A DNA stretch of 64,000 nucleotides from JBNKFV01 sp050289485 (GTDB lineage Bacteria > Pseudomonadota > Gammaproteobacteria > Pseudomonadales > Cellvibrionaceae): positions 24,098 through 88,097 of the forward strand of contig JBNKFV010000008.1 in NCBI GenBank assembly GCA_050289485.1. Direction: 5' to 3'. Under the pieces are notes generated by a model. It did not search any database. It saw only the letters and a list, made by a program, of their open reading frames with translations, and was not told the origin of the DNA. Position 1 is the first letter of the stretch; every line of letters begins with the position of its first letter. Made by a program: the position numbers and the translations under genes. Of the stretch, positions 26,821 through 36,200 are shown one piece after another.

Positions 26821-27621
26821 TTATAGCGTGTCTTTTAGCTGTTTAGCATAAGCCTGAACTTTAGCCATATTGTCGGGGCCCATACGCCACAGCAATTTTT
26901 GTACATCGCTACTTTGTTCGAGTTGTTTGTCTTCGTACTTATAAAACACAGAAGGCCGAATCAGCGTGGCGTTGGCAGGCAATGGTTTCGCGTTGATAAT
27001 TTGATCTAATGCCATTTGCACTCGCTGCTTAAAGTTACCTGGCTTACCCAGTTCACCATAGGCGCTATTGGTTAATGGCTGCCAGTGGTTGAGGTACTTG
27101 GCCATGGTGTCGGGTGGAATGGCGGTGATGGCATCAACCAGGGCTGTGGCACGTTCGTAGTTGCTGGTATCTGGCAGTGTTTTTCCATCAAGCTTGGTCA
27201 CTTGGTAATCTGGCATGGTGTAGTCTACGGGCAAGTATTTACTGGGTACTTTGCCTTCTGCCATCAGGTCAATGCTCAGTACGGCCTTGCGGATTTGTTC
27301 ATCGGGAACAACCCATTGCACTAATTCTGGCGACAAGTCGTCGACTAGCGCCATCACGGTCTGTTCGCTGTTGTTGAGAGACGAGGGCGGCTCGATCAGC
27401 GGTGGTTCTTTTTCTTCTGGTTCAATAAATTCCTCCTGCGACTCCACTACGGGGCCGGCAACCGGAGGCGGTGCCTGTGTGACTTGCGGTGGTGGTGGCG
27501 TCACTGCGGGTGCGGGCAGACTGACTTGCTCGGTTTTTTTCTGCATCAGAAAGTAACCTAATCCTATCGCAACAATAACAACAGCTGAAAAAGCGATATA
27601 AAGCGTTGGCTTTTTCTTCAT
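26821..27621 (-). CDS. DUF3014 domain protein, membrane-anchored
   Basis: A 266-residue protein: an N-terminal anchor (LYIAFSAVVIVAIGLGYFLM), a long Pro-rich linker (residues about 37-75) and the DUF3014 domain (DDLSPELVQWVVPDEQIRK to the C-terminus). The function of the family is unknown. I use the ATG at 27621 (MKKKPTLY), directly before the anchor. An in-frame start far upstream would add nearly 100 residues with no family features. It is followed by a palindromic repeat and a terminator. Confidence 0.82.
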   Translation of the reverse strand: MKKKPTLYIAFSAVVIVAIGLGYFLMQKKTEQVSLPAPAVTPPPPQVTQAPPPVAGPVVESQEEFIEPEEKEPPLIEPPSSLNNSEQTVMALVDDLSPELVQWVVPDEQIRKAVLSIDLMAEGKVPSKYLPVDYTMPDYQVTKLDGKTLPDTSNYERATALVDAITAIPPDTMAKYLNHWQPLTNSAYGELGKPGNFKQRVQMALDQIINAKPLPANATLIRPSVFYKYEDKQLEQSSDVQKLLWRMGPDNMAKVQAYAKQLKDTL

Positions 27622-27799
27622 AGTGAACAACCTTTTGTGTGTGGGCGTTTGTTTGGCACGACGCATTGCAATGAGATTAGCGTCGCAAACTTGCCGCTTA
27701 ATAGCAATGGGCACGACAAAACCGGCTAACAAACTAAAAGTAAGTACTTTGACCACAGATAGCGGCGAGTTATCCGTTGAATGCTGATCGTTAAGTTGC

Positions 27800-28480
27800 T
27801 TATAGGCACTGCAGCCCCAGATCTTTAAGCTTGAGTGTACGCAATGGTGATATTTGTGCACATTGGGCGATAAACAGCTCGGCCGTTGCGCGGGCGTCGG
27901 CCAGAGCATTGTGCTGCAAGGCGGGGGGCAGACAGTAGCGTTCGCGGCAGAGGTTCAACTGTAGTGAATCGGTGCGGTTTTGCAGTGCCAATCGCCGCTT
28001 TTCGATCAGCATGGTATCAACGTAGGCCAGATACAGTGGGCAGCCTAATACGGCAGTGGCAGCACGCTGCAAGAAGGCGATATCAAGGGGGGCATGGTGA
28101 AAAATAAGGACTTTGCCACGGGCCTGAGTGGCAAAGCTGGTGAGTGCACGTGCGGCACTGGCTGCCCCCGCCACTTGGTGGTCGCGCAAGCCGTGAATAC
28201 TGGCGCTTTGGCCAACGGAGGTGTCACTGTAAACGAGGCAGTGCTGGGCACTGCTTAGCTCGACACGGTTGCCCTTGATCTCTACCCAACCAATGCTCAA
28301 CAGGCTGTCTTTGGCAGGGTTTAATCCGGTCATCTCGCAGTCGACCGCTAGAAATTGGGTATTCATTACCGATTGGGCGAGTGGCGGCAGACTACTCTGG
28401 TAGAGTGGAGCCAGAAATGATTTTGCTGCACTGGTGGCCCAGCGTTGTTTTTTGTACCAGCCGCTAAGATTATAAAACAC
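27800..28480 (-). CDS. DnaQ-type 3'-5' exonuclease
   Basis: About 226 residues. All three exonuclease motifs are visible: Exo I FLAVDCEMTGL (Asp and Glu), Exo II IFHHAPLDIAFL (Asp) and Exo III HNALADARATAEL (His and Asp), as in the epsilon subunit of DNA polymerase III. It is shorter than DnaQ and lacks the polymerase-binding tail. I favour the GTG at 28480, which overlaps the stop of the upstream gene by 11 bases; an in-frame ATG at 28537 also exists. The pairing with a DUF294/CBS protein is a recurrent gammaproteobacterial arrangement and suggests joint nucleotide or nucleic-acid turnover. Confidence 0.83.
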   Translation of the reverse strand: MFYNLSGWYKKQRWATSAAKSFLAPLYQSSLPPLAQSVMNTQFLAVDCEMTGLNPAKDSLLSIGWVEIKGNRVELSSAQHCLVYSDTSVGQSASIHGLRDHQVAGAASAARALTSFATQARGKVLIFHHAPLDIAFLQRAATAVLGCPLYLAYVDTMLIEKRRLALQNRTDSLQLNLCRERYCLPPALQHNALADARATAELFIAQCAQISPLRTLKLKDLGLQCL

Positions 28481-30314
28481 CGCGCCCGAACCTGATTTTG
28501 GCGGCTTGCTGGCATTCTTGAACCGCAGCGAAGGCATCTTTAAGCTGATGACGGGTAAGGGGCGATAATAATTTGGGGTCGAGGTTATTGCTGGCTTTAT
28601 GGCCGCTCAACACTTGTTTGTGCTGATTGTCGAGGCGGATGTTGGCAATAAACTCGTGGGCGTCACACAAATTATCGGCAGTTTCTGCGTGAAGCACTTT
28701 ATGTTGTTTGAGTGCCCGCAGTCGGTCGAGAGTGTTGCAGGTGCGAATACCTTCAGAAAGACTGTAAAGCCTCGCAATATCAACGATGGGAATCGTACCG
28801 CGATGTTTAAGGTCGAGCACTGAGTTATGGTCGCCATCACGCTCGAGTACAAAGGTTTTGAAAAAACCCAGCGGTGGCGAATGGGATAAGGCATTCTCGA
28901 GCATACAGGCGAGAAAAATACTGTTATTTTTTACCCGCTCAAAAACGGCACTTTGCAGTTGTGAGAACAAGGTTTCATTGCCTGACAAGTTGCGCATGTC
29001 GTAAAAAATACTGGCATGCATCAAGGCTTTAGGTGAAGGTTCGGCAATCCAGTGGAAAAACTGCTTTTGCCACTGGCTCAAGCGCAAGCACCATTTTGGG
29101 TTCATTGCCATCACTTCACCAGGGCAGTGGCGAATGCCGCAATGGTCGAGTCCGTCGCAGACAAATTTCGCCAGTGCCAGAAAATAGTTAATGTCACTAT
29201 CTGTGGCACTGTCATCAAGCAGTAGGCCGTTATCTTGGTCTGAATTCAGCGTTTGTTCTTTGCGTCCCTGCGAACCAAATGCCAGCCAGGTAAAGGCGCA
29301 AGGCACACAGCCAAGGGTTTGTTGGCCGAGCAGGAGCAAACGTTGTGTAAGGCTGTCTGTCAGTGTGGTAATAATGCGGCCGATTTCTTCGGCATGCACG
29401 TCGGCAACAATCAGCTTTTCAATCAGCCCGGGGAATTTTTCTGATACTTCTTTCAGTTCATCAACGCCTTCGACGCGCTTGATTGCCTGAATTAAAAACA
29501 AGGGTTCGGAGTTACGTGAGCGAATTAAATCGCTGAGGCTGATGATGCCAACGGCTTTGCCATTGTCGGTAATAGGCAGGTGATGGATGTTGGCCGACAT
29601 CATGGTCAAATACGCTTGATGTACTGTATCTTTGGGCGACAAGGTGAGTGGTGGTGTACTCATCACGGATTTTACCGGTTTGGTTAAATCCAGTGCCGGG
29701 GCGACAACACGCGTGCGCAAATCACGATCTGTAATCACGCCAAGTAAATGTTGCACGTCATCGCAAATTAATAACGATGATACCTTGCTGTTGGTCATGA
29801 TGTTTGCAGCATGGGTAATACTCACCATGGGGCCTGCGGTGACAATATTGGTTTGCATGATTTGTTCGAGCTTTAGTGACAGCTCGATATCTCGTGACAC
29901 GGAATGGCTTTGGGTTTCTGCTCGGCGCCGGGTTTCGCGCGCAAAGAAAAAATCAAATTCAGCGTAGTGGTGACGCAAATGCGAGAAGTCGTCTTGTGAG
30001 ATCAGGTAAACGAGTCCGTCTTCGAGCATGGTAAACTGGCGTGAGGAGTGGTCGCCGGTCAGCATGGGGCCATAGCCAAAACAACCGCCGTTACTTAAAC
30101 GATCTAATAGCAGCCCATTATGTGAACGAATTTCTACACTGCCACTGCGTATAACATGCAGGTGTGGTTTACCTTCATTAACGTTAACGGTTTCCCCGGC
30201 TTTGAAATAGGTAACAGCAATTCGCCCAGCAATTTTTTCAAGTGCCGAGGCATCGATTTGATTAAACGGTGGGTGCGCCGCGAGAAAATCGACAATGTCT
30301 TGAAAGTTGCTCAT
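28470..30314 (-). CDS. cNMP-binding, CBS and DUF294 nucleotidyltransferase protein
   Basis: A 614-residue cytoplasmic protein in four blocks: a cyclic-nucleotide-binding domain (about 1-125), two CBS domains (about 165-280, KVSSLLICDDVQHLLGVITDRDLR and HHLPITDNGKAVGIISLSDL), the DUF294 nucleotidyltransferase (WLAFGSQGRKEQTLNSDQDNG, with the G-S and D-x-D ligands), and the DUF294 C-terminal helical domain. The same architecture occurs in many Pseudomonas genomes; substrate is unknown. It overlaps the exonuclease gene, so both should be made together. A cyclic-nucleotide- or adenylate-controlled nucleotidyltransferase is the natural reading. Confidence 0.88.
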   Translation of the reverse strand: MSNFQDIVDFLAAHPPFNQIDASALEKIAGRIAVTYFKAGETVNVNEGKPHLHVIRSGSVEIRSHNGLLLDRLSNGGCFGYGPMLTGDHSSRQFTMLEDGLVYLISQDDFSHLRHHYAEFDFFFARETRRRAETQSHSVSRDIELSLKLEQIMQTNIVTAGPMVSITHAANIMTNSKVSSLLICDDVQHLLGVITDRDLRTRVVAPALDLTKPVKSVMSTPPLTLSPKDTVHQAYLTMMSANIHHLPITDNGKAVGIISLSDLIRSRNSEPLFLIQAIKRVEGVDELKEVSEKFPGLIEKLIVADVHAEEIGRIITTLTDSLTQRLLLLGQQTLGCVPCAFTWLAFGSQGRKEQTLNSDQDNGLLLDDSATDSDINYFLALAKFVCDGLDHCGIRHCPGEVMAMNPKWCLRLSQWQKQFFHWIAEPSPKALMHASIFYDMRNLSGNETLFSQLQSAVFERVKNNSIFLACMLENALSHSPPLGFFKTFVLERDGDHNSVLDLKHRGTIPIVDIARLYSLSEGIRTCNTLDRLRALKQHKVLHAETADNLCDAHEFIANIRLDNQHKQVLSGHKASNNLDPKLLSPLTRHQLKDAFAAVQECQQAAKIRFGRGVL

Positions 30315-30425
30315 AAATAACCATGTTGTGACTATTATGGCTTACTTGCCTTAAGCAGCGCTTGGATAAACATCCTGAAATACCTGATGATGATAATCAC
30401 TGTATCACCGTATGTTTAGGTAGCA

Positions 30426-30896
30426 TTAAGGTGCATCTGTTTTTTTTAAAAACTCTGTTTCTGCTTCAGAAAAATACAGCACGCCACTCGATTTAATTGC
30501 TATTTGCAGTGCATGAGCTTGCGCAATAGCATCAACGGGTATAGCAATAGTATTTGCGTTGGCAACACCCTCGGTCAGCGGCTTGCCATTATTGTCTACG
30601 AGTTTATAACGAATGCCGTCTAATGGAAATTCAGACGTAACGAAAAGGTACGTTTGCACTTGATTGTTGTCATAAGCTTGCAAGGCCAGGTTGACTTCAA
30701 AGTCGCCATTAACCAGCCCGCATTTACCACTGGCGTAGCGGCAGTTGGAGCGAGTGACCATGGGGAAGGATTCACCCGTTTTGGCAGTGATCGCTTCCGG
30801 TGAAACGATTCGGTCGACAACAACATAACTGATGACCGCGAGAACCGGTGCCACAAGCAAGGCGATAACGACATGTTTGTTAGTAAAAAACGACAT
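30426..30896 (-). CDS. Hypothetical membrane-anchored protein
   Basis: A 156-residue protein with one N-terminal hydrophobic helix (VVIALLVAPVLAVISYVVVD, residues 9-28) and a small periplasmic beta-rich domain with a CRYASGKC cysteine pair. I do not recognise the family. It sits downstream of the acetate-type symporter genes, beyond their terminator, so it is probably transcribed separately. The pair of cysteines 7 residues apart may form a disulfide. Confidence 0.6.
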   Translation of the reverse strand: MSFFTNKHVVIALLVAPVLAVISYVVVDRIVSPEAITAKTGESFPMVTRSNCRYASGKCGLVNGDFEVNLALQAYDNNQVQTYLFVTSEFPLDGIRYKLVDNNGKPLTEGVANANTIAIPVDAIAQAHALQIAIKSSGVLYFSEAETEFLKKTDAP

Positions 30897-30950
30897 CGTA
30901 CATTTCCTGTTGTTATTGTTCTAATAGTAAACGAGTTTTATGTATTGCAC

Positions 30951-30965
30951 TATTAACCCGGCAAT
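30951..30965. repeat. Exact copy of TATTAACCCGGCAAT
   Basis: Identical to the 15-mer at 26788-26802 and to the inverted one at 51797-51811. It lies between the symporter terminator and the 156-codon gene; no second arm is seen here. Confidence 0.6.
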
Positions 30966-30994
30966 AAAAAAGGAGCAGGTAAAAACCTGCTCCT
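30965..30994 (-). terminator. Rho-independent terminator of the symporter operon
   Basis: AGGAGCAGG (30971-30979) pairs perfectly with CCTGCTCCT (30986-30994) across a 6-base loop. The A-run at 30965-30970 gives the U-tract on the minus strand. A second small hairpin, ACCCGT/ACGGGT (31000-31016), lies just upstream, next to the stop codon. Confidence 0.85.
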
Positions 30995-31022
30995 CAAGCA
31001 CCCGTTGGGGACGGGTAAGAGA

Positions 31023-32753
31023 CTAATGGCCAACAGAGGCTCCTGCACCCGAGGGTATACGGATATGTTCTACCAGCTCACGAACTTCTTCGGGTGGCTC
31101 CGCAGTGACTCGGCTTACGGTCAGTGCGACGGCAAAGTTGATGATGGCACCTACCGCACCGAAGGCGTTTGGCTCAATACCCATAAACCAGTTTTCCTTC
31201 ATGCTGCCGAGAAACTCTGTACCCGGAATAAACATGATGCCTTTGTGCTGGAACACGTAGAGCAGGGTAACGGCAATGCCCGATACCATACCGGCGATGG
31301 CGCCTTCTTTGTTCACACGGCTACTGAAGATACCCATCATCAATGCCGGGAAGATAGATGACGCTGCCAACCCAAACGCCAAGGCTACGGTACCTGCAGC
31401 AAAATCGGGTGGGTTAAAGCCCAGGTAGCCCGCCACACCAATGGCACCTGCCATGGCCACACGGCTCGCCATTAACTCATTTTTCTCGCTGATATTGGGC
31501 ATGAAAACGCCCTTGAGTAAGTCGTGCGAGATTGCCGAGGCAATGGCTAGCAACAAACCCGCTGCGGTCGACAATGCCGCTGCAAGCCCGCCTGCTGCTA
31601 CCAGGGCGATAATCCAGTTTGGCAACTTGGCGATTTCTGGGTTGGCCAGCACCATGATGTCGCGGTCAATTTTCACCATTTCGTTGGTTTCTTTGTTCGC
31701 ACTGTACTGAATCAAACCGTCGTTGTTTTTGTCTTCGAACTCTAACAGACCGGTTTTTTCCCAGTTTTTAAACCACTGTGGACGCTCGTCGTACTGCAAG
31801 TACTGGCCCGGTTGTGGCTCAATAGTTTGCATCAGATTCAGGCGTGCCATGGCGGCAACGGCGGGTGCTGTGGTGTACAGAAGGGCGATAAATACCAGGG
31901 CCCAGCCAGCTGATGTGCGGGCATCTTTCACTTTAGGTACGGTGAAGAAGCGAATAATTACGTGGGGCAAGCCAGCGGTGCCAATCATCAGCGACATGGT
32001 GTAGGCAAACATATTTAAATAGCTTAACCGTGCACTGGTGGTGTATTGGTCGAAGCCGAGGTCGGTGACTACCTGATCGAGCTTGTCCAGCAAGAAGGTG
32101 TCTGTACCCACCAAAGTAGAGCCTACCCCCAACTGTGGAATTGGGTTGCCAGTCAAGTTAAGTGAAATGAATATGGCTGGAACGGTGTAGGCCAGAATCA
32201 GTACACAGTACTGGGCAATTTGCGTATAGGTAATGCCCTTCATACCACCCATAACGGCGTAGATGAATACAATTGCCATGCCGACGAGAAGGCCAACGTT
32301 GTAGTCCACTTCCAGAAAGCGTGAGAATGCCACGCCAACACCTTTCATCTGACCAATAACGTAGGTAACTGAGGCCAGAATCAGGCAGATTACTGCTACA
32401 ATACGGGCTGATTTAGAGTAGAACCGATCACCAATAAACTCGGGTACTGTGAATTTGCCGAATTTGCGTAGGTAGGGTGCCAACAGTAGGGCCAATAGTA
32501 CGAAGCCGCCTGTCCAGCCCATCAGAAATACCGAGCCGCCGTAACCGAGGAACGCAATGAGGCCCGCCATGCCGATAAACGATGCGGCCGACATCCAGTC
32601 GGCGGCTGTGGCCATACCGTTGGCTATCGGGTGAATGCCGCCGCCAGCCACGTAAAACTCGCTGGTAGACCCGGCCCGCGCCCATACGGCGATGCCGATG
32701 TACAGCGCAAAGGTAAAGCCAACGACGATATAGGTTAAAGTTTGTAGATCCAT
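31023..32753 (-). CDS. Sodium:solute (acetate-type) symporter, VC_2705 subfamily
   Basis: A 576-residue inner-membrane protein of the sodium:solute symporter family, close to the cation/acetate symporter ActP and of the VC_2705 type that pairs with a DUF4212 small subunit. MGMAIVFIYAVMGGMKGITYTQ and the SSS core helices are clear. A soluble insert near residues 330-375 carries DKNNDGLIQY, resembling an EF-hand calcium loop without its final Glu. AGGAG precedes the ATG. It is the second gene of the pair, and the operon is divergent from crbS. Acetate or a similar acid is the likely substrate, from context with acs and crbSR. Confidence 0.88.
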   Translation of the reverse strand: MDLQTLTYIVVGFTFALYIGIAVWARAGSTSEFYVAGGGIHPIANGMATAADWMSAASFIGMAGLIAFLGYGGSVFLMGWTGGFVLLALLLAPYLRKFGKFTVPEFIGDRFYSKSARIVAVICLILASVTYVIGQMKGVGVAFSRFLEVDYNVGLLVGMAIVFIYAVMGGMKGITYTQIAQYCVLILAYTVPAIFISLNLTGNPIPQLGVGSTLVGTDTFLLDKLDQVVTDLGFDQYTTSARLSYLNMFAYTMSLMIGTAGLPHVIIRFFTVPKVKDARTSAGWALVFIALLYTTAPAVAAMARLNLMQTIEPQPGQYLQYDERPQWFKNWEKTGLLEFEDKNNDGLIQYSANKETNEMVKIDRDIMVLANPEIAKLPNWIIALVAAGGLAAALSTAAGLLLAIASAISHDLLKGVFMPNISEKNELMASRVAMAGAIGVAGYLGFNPPDFAAGTVALAFGLAASSIFPALMMGIFSSRVNKEGAIAGMVSGIAVTLLYVFQHKGIMFIPGTEFLGSMKENWFMGIEPNAFGAVGAIINFAVALTVSRVTAEPPEEVRELVEHIRIPSGAGASVGH

Positions 32754-32762
32754 GGTTGTCTC

Positions 32763-33029
32763 CTATTCGTCGTCCAAGCCGTATTTGCGCTCCAGGCGAG
32801 CCATTTTGCGGGAATATACGTAGATCAAGGCGATGAACACGTAAATGGAGCCCTGCTGCGCAAACCAGAAGCCCAGTTTGAAGCCGCCTATTTGAATGTG
32901 GTTGAGCTGTTCGACAAAGATGATTCCGCAACCGAAGGATACGACAAACCATACGATCAATAAGGGCCAAATGATGCGCAGGTTCTCCTTCCAGTAGCTA
33001 CCGTTGCTGTTATTGTTAGGGGCTGACAC
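32763..33029 (-). CDS. DUF4212 symporter small subunit
   Basis: An 88-residue protein with two hydrophobic helices (LIVWFVVSFGCGIIFV and GFWFAQQGSIYVFIALIYVY). It belongs to DUF4212, the small partner of VC_2705-type symporters. The real start is the GTG at 33029: a near-ideal AAGGAGG lies 5 bases before it. An in-frame ATG at 33044 lies upstream of that ribosome site and is an unlikely start. The stop is 9 bases before the symporter ATG. Confidence 0.87.
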   Translation of the reverse strand: MSAPNNNSNGSYWKENLRIIWPLLIVWFVVSFGCGIIFVEQLNHIQIGGFKLGFWFAQQGSIYVFIALIYVYSRKMARLERKYGLDDE

Positions 33030-33068
33030 GGTGACCTCCTTCATAGTAGGAATAGATTGGAGCTTATG

Positions 33069-33180
33069 GTTATTGGTAGGCTTACACTAACAACAAATGT
33101 GCGGTTTTGCCTCACGACTTTGGTCTAAACGTAGACGAAGGTCGAAGGCGTTATAATCATTCCGTATCACTACCAATAAC
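33069..33180. promoter_or_regulatory. Divergent control region, symporter operon / crbS
   Basis: GTTATTGGTAG (33069-33079) and CTACCAATAAC (33170-33180) are perfect 11-bp inverted arms about 90 bases apart, so both divergent mRNAs carry CTACCAATAAC in their leaders. Between them GTCTA-AACG-TAGAC (33123-33136) is a dyad whose half-sites recur upstream of acs and crbR, and a perfect TATAAT (33152-33157) faces crbS. The likely binder is CrbR, by inference. Confidence 0.5.
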
Positions 33181-33203
33181 AAACGCATACTACAGGGTAC
33201 GCT

Positions 33204-36200
33204 ATGTCTATTACGCTGCTGGCCGTAGTTTTAGTGGCCTATTTGTCGTTACTGTTCTGGATAGCCAGCCGCGGCGACAAACAGCAGTTTGTAGAGCACA
33301 GCTGGACTCGTCACCCCATGGTATACGCTATGGCACTTGGGGTTTACTGCACTTCGTGGACGTTCTACGGCTTGGTGGGCACGGCTGCCAACAAAGGCTG
33401 GGCATTTGCGCCTATTCTGCTGGGGCCTTTTTTACTGTTTGTGTTTGGACAGCCGCTACTGCAGCGTGTGGCTGGCTTGTGCCGGCAGGAAAACGTACGC
33501 AGTATTGCTGATTTTCTCGCTTCGCGTTATGGCAAACGTCGGGGTATTGCTACCAGTGTAACCCTGATTGTTTTCTTCGCGACCATTCCCTATATCGCCC
33601 TGCAGATCAAAGCCGTTACCGACGCATTCTTGTTGATTGCTAATGCGGAGCACTTTAGTGCGGAAGAGATGGCCTTGATCACCTCGGTTGCTATGGTCGT
33701 GTTTGCATTGCTGTTTGGTATTAAACGCTTGGATGTTTCGGGTTATCACGCGGGCTTGATGAGTGCAATTGCTTTCGAGTCTGTGGTTAAACTGGTTGCG
33801 TTCATAATTGTCGCTGGCTTTGCGTTTGTGTTGGTAGGGGCGGATTTTGCCAACCAGTCTACATTAACCGCTTGGCAGGCTTTTGCTTCTCCCACCATTG
33901 ATCTGCGCTTTGTTGTTGAGGCCGCTATTTCGGCAGCTGCCATTTTGTGCCTGCCGCGCATGTTTCAAGTGACGTTCGTTGAGCATTTGTCTCCCCAGCA
34001 CTTGAAAACGGCTCGCGTAGTTTTTCCTTTGTACCTCGTTTTAATGGCACTGTGTCTGGTCACGATTGCGGCTGCCGGCAATGCATTTTTTGCCGATACG
34101 CAAATTAACGCACCCGCGGATACCTACGTGTTGGCGTTGCCGCTTGCGAATGACCAACATTGGGTTGCCTTGCTGGTATTTCTCGGCGGTTTTTCGGCGG
34201 CTACCGCCATGATTCTGGTGGCTACGGTCACCTTGAGCCATATGCTTAGTAACGATGTTATTTTGCCCTTGCTGATTCGTCACAAACAAAGCCGGTCTGT
34301 GGTTGCGCCGGATTACTCCCGTGGTTTGATTTTGGCGCGGCGGATTACCGTGGTCGTGGTGGTAGCAATGGCCTATATTTATCAGCGTGCGTTAGCGGGT
34401 AACGCTGCGCTCACCGACATTGGTTTGATTGCATTTGCACTGGTGGTACAGCTGTTTCCGTCATTGATGTTTGGCGTCTATTCGCGCACGGGTAGTGCCT
34501 ACGCTGCTTATGGTGGGCTGGTGTCGGGCTGTCTGGTGTGGTTTGTCGCTTTGATGGTGCCACTACTTGTTGAGAGTGGTGCAATGGCACCATCGGTACT
34601 GGAAGAGGGGGTTGCGGGTATAGCCTGGTTGCGGCCAGAGCATTTGTTCGGGTTTGAGTTTTCTGATGCTTACACGCGTGGCGTTGTCATTAGTCTGACT
34701 ATAAACGCGCTGTGTTACTGGCTGTGTTCGCGGTTGGCCGAGCCTCAGTTGGCAGATCGTATTCAGGCCAAAGCGTTTGTGAATCAAAGCCGTGCCGAAC
34801 CTACGGCTAACACCAAACATTTGGCGTTTCGGCTCAATGATTTGCGTGTGTTGCTGAACCAGTTTTTGGGTGAATCGGCTACCAATATGTTGATTAATCG
34901 GCATCACGATGTAGCTGATGGCCAGGAGGTAAATCCATCGTTACTCGATGCTGCCGAACACGCCTTGGCGGGTATTGTGGGAGTGGCATCGGCGCGGGCC
35001 ATGCTGGCAACGTTGTCTACCGGGCATCATCTGGGTGTAGAAGATGTGGTTAATATTTTTGAAGAAACCACCAAAGCACTGCAGTTTAATCAGGATATGA
35101 TCGTGGCCTCGTTCGAGACCATTTCGTCGGCTATCAGCGTGGTAAATTCGGACCTTAACCTGGTGTCGTGGAACCGGCGTTATGAGGAGATGTTCGACTA
35201 CCCGAAAGGTATGTTGAGGGTGGGTATTCCCGTAGAAGAACTGGTGCGTTTTAATTTTTCTCGTGGTTTATTGGGGCCTGGTTCGGCAGATGATCATGTG
35301 CAGCGGCGAATAGGCCACTTGCATTCGGGTAAATCATATCGGGTTGTACGTAGTCATGGTCGCGGTGTTATTGAAATTAAAGGTAATCCGTTGCCCAATG
35401 GTGGTTACGTGACTACCTACGACGACATCAGTGAGTTTATTGATGCGCAGGAGAAGCTGGAGCAGTCCAATCTTTATCTGGAACAACGGGTAAAAGAGCG
35501 CACCGCAGCGTTGGAAATTGCTCAGCGCGCTGCAGAAGAAGCCAATCGCGGTAAATCACGGTTTCTTGCGCTGGCCAGTCACGACATTCTGCAGCCGCTG
35601 AATGCGGCCAATCTTTACACTAGCGTATTGTTAGAGGAGGCCGAAAAAAGCCACGCCGAAAACTACGAGACGATCAGGCACTTAAGTGCAGCCATTCAAT
35701 CCAGCGAAAGCATTATTTCTACGCTGCTGGAAATTGCCAAGCTTGATACCGGTGTGCTGACAACGGAATTGGCATCGGTGTCTCTCAACAATCTGCTCGG
35801 TGCGCTGGTGAATGAATATCGAGTGCAGCTGCATGAAGAGGTTGAGCTGACTTACGTCGCTACCAGTTTGTATGTAATGACCGACTCCCGTTACCTGCGC
35901 CGAATTTTGCAAAACTTTTTATCCAATGCTGTGAAGTTTACTGGACACGGAAAAATTCTGGTGGGTTGCCGGCGACATGGAGAGGAGGTGGAGATCTGTG
36001 TGTTGGATACTGGCCCGGGGATACATTCCGATGAACAACAGCAGATTTTTTCCGACTTTTATCGCTCAGCAAGTCAGCATAATGTGCAGGGGTTGGGGTT
36101 AGGGCTTGCCATTGCTACACGGTTTTCACGATTGCTGGGGCATCGTATTCAAAGCCGTAGTCAGTTGGGGAAGGGCAGTTGTTTTTCTGTCACTGTGCCT

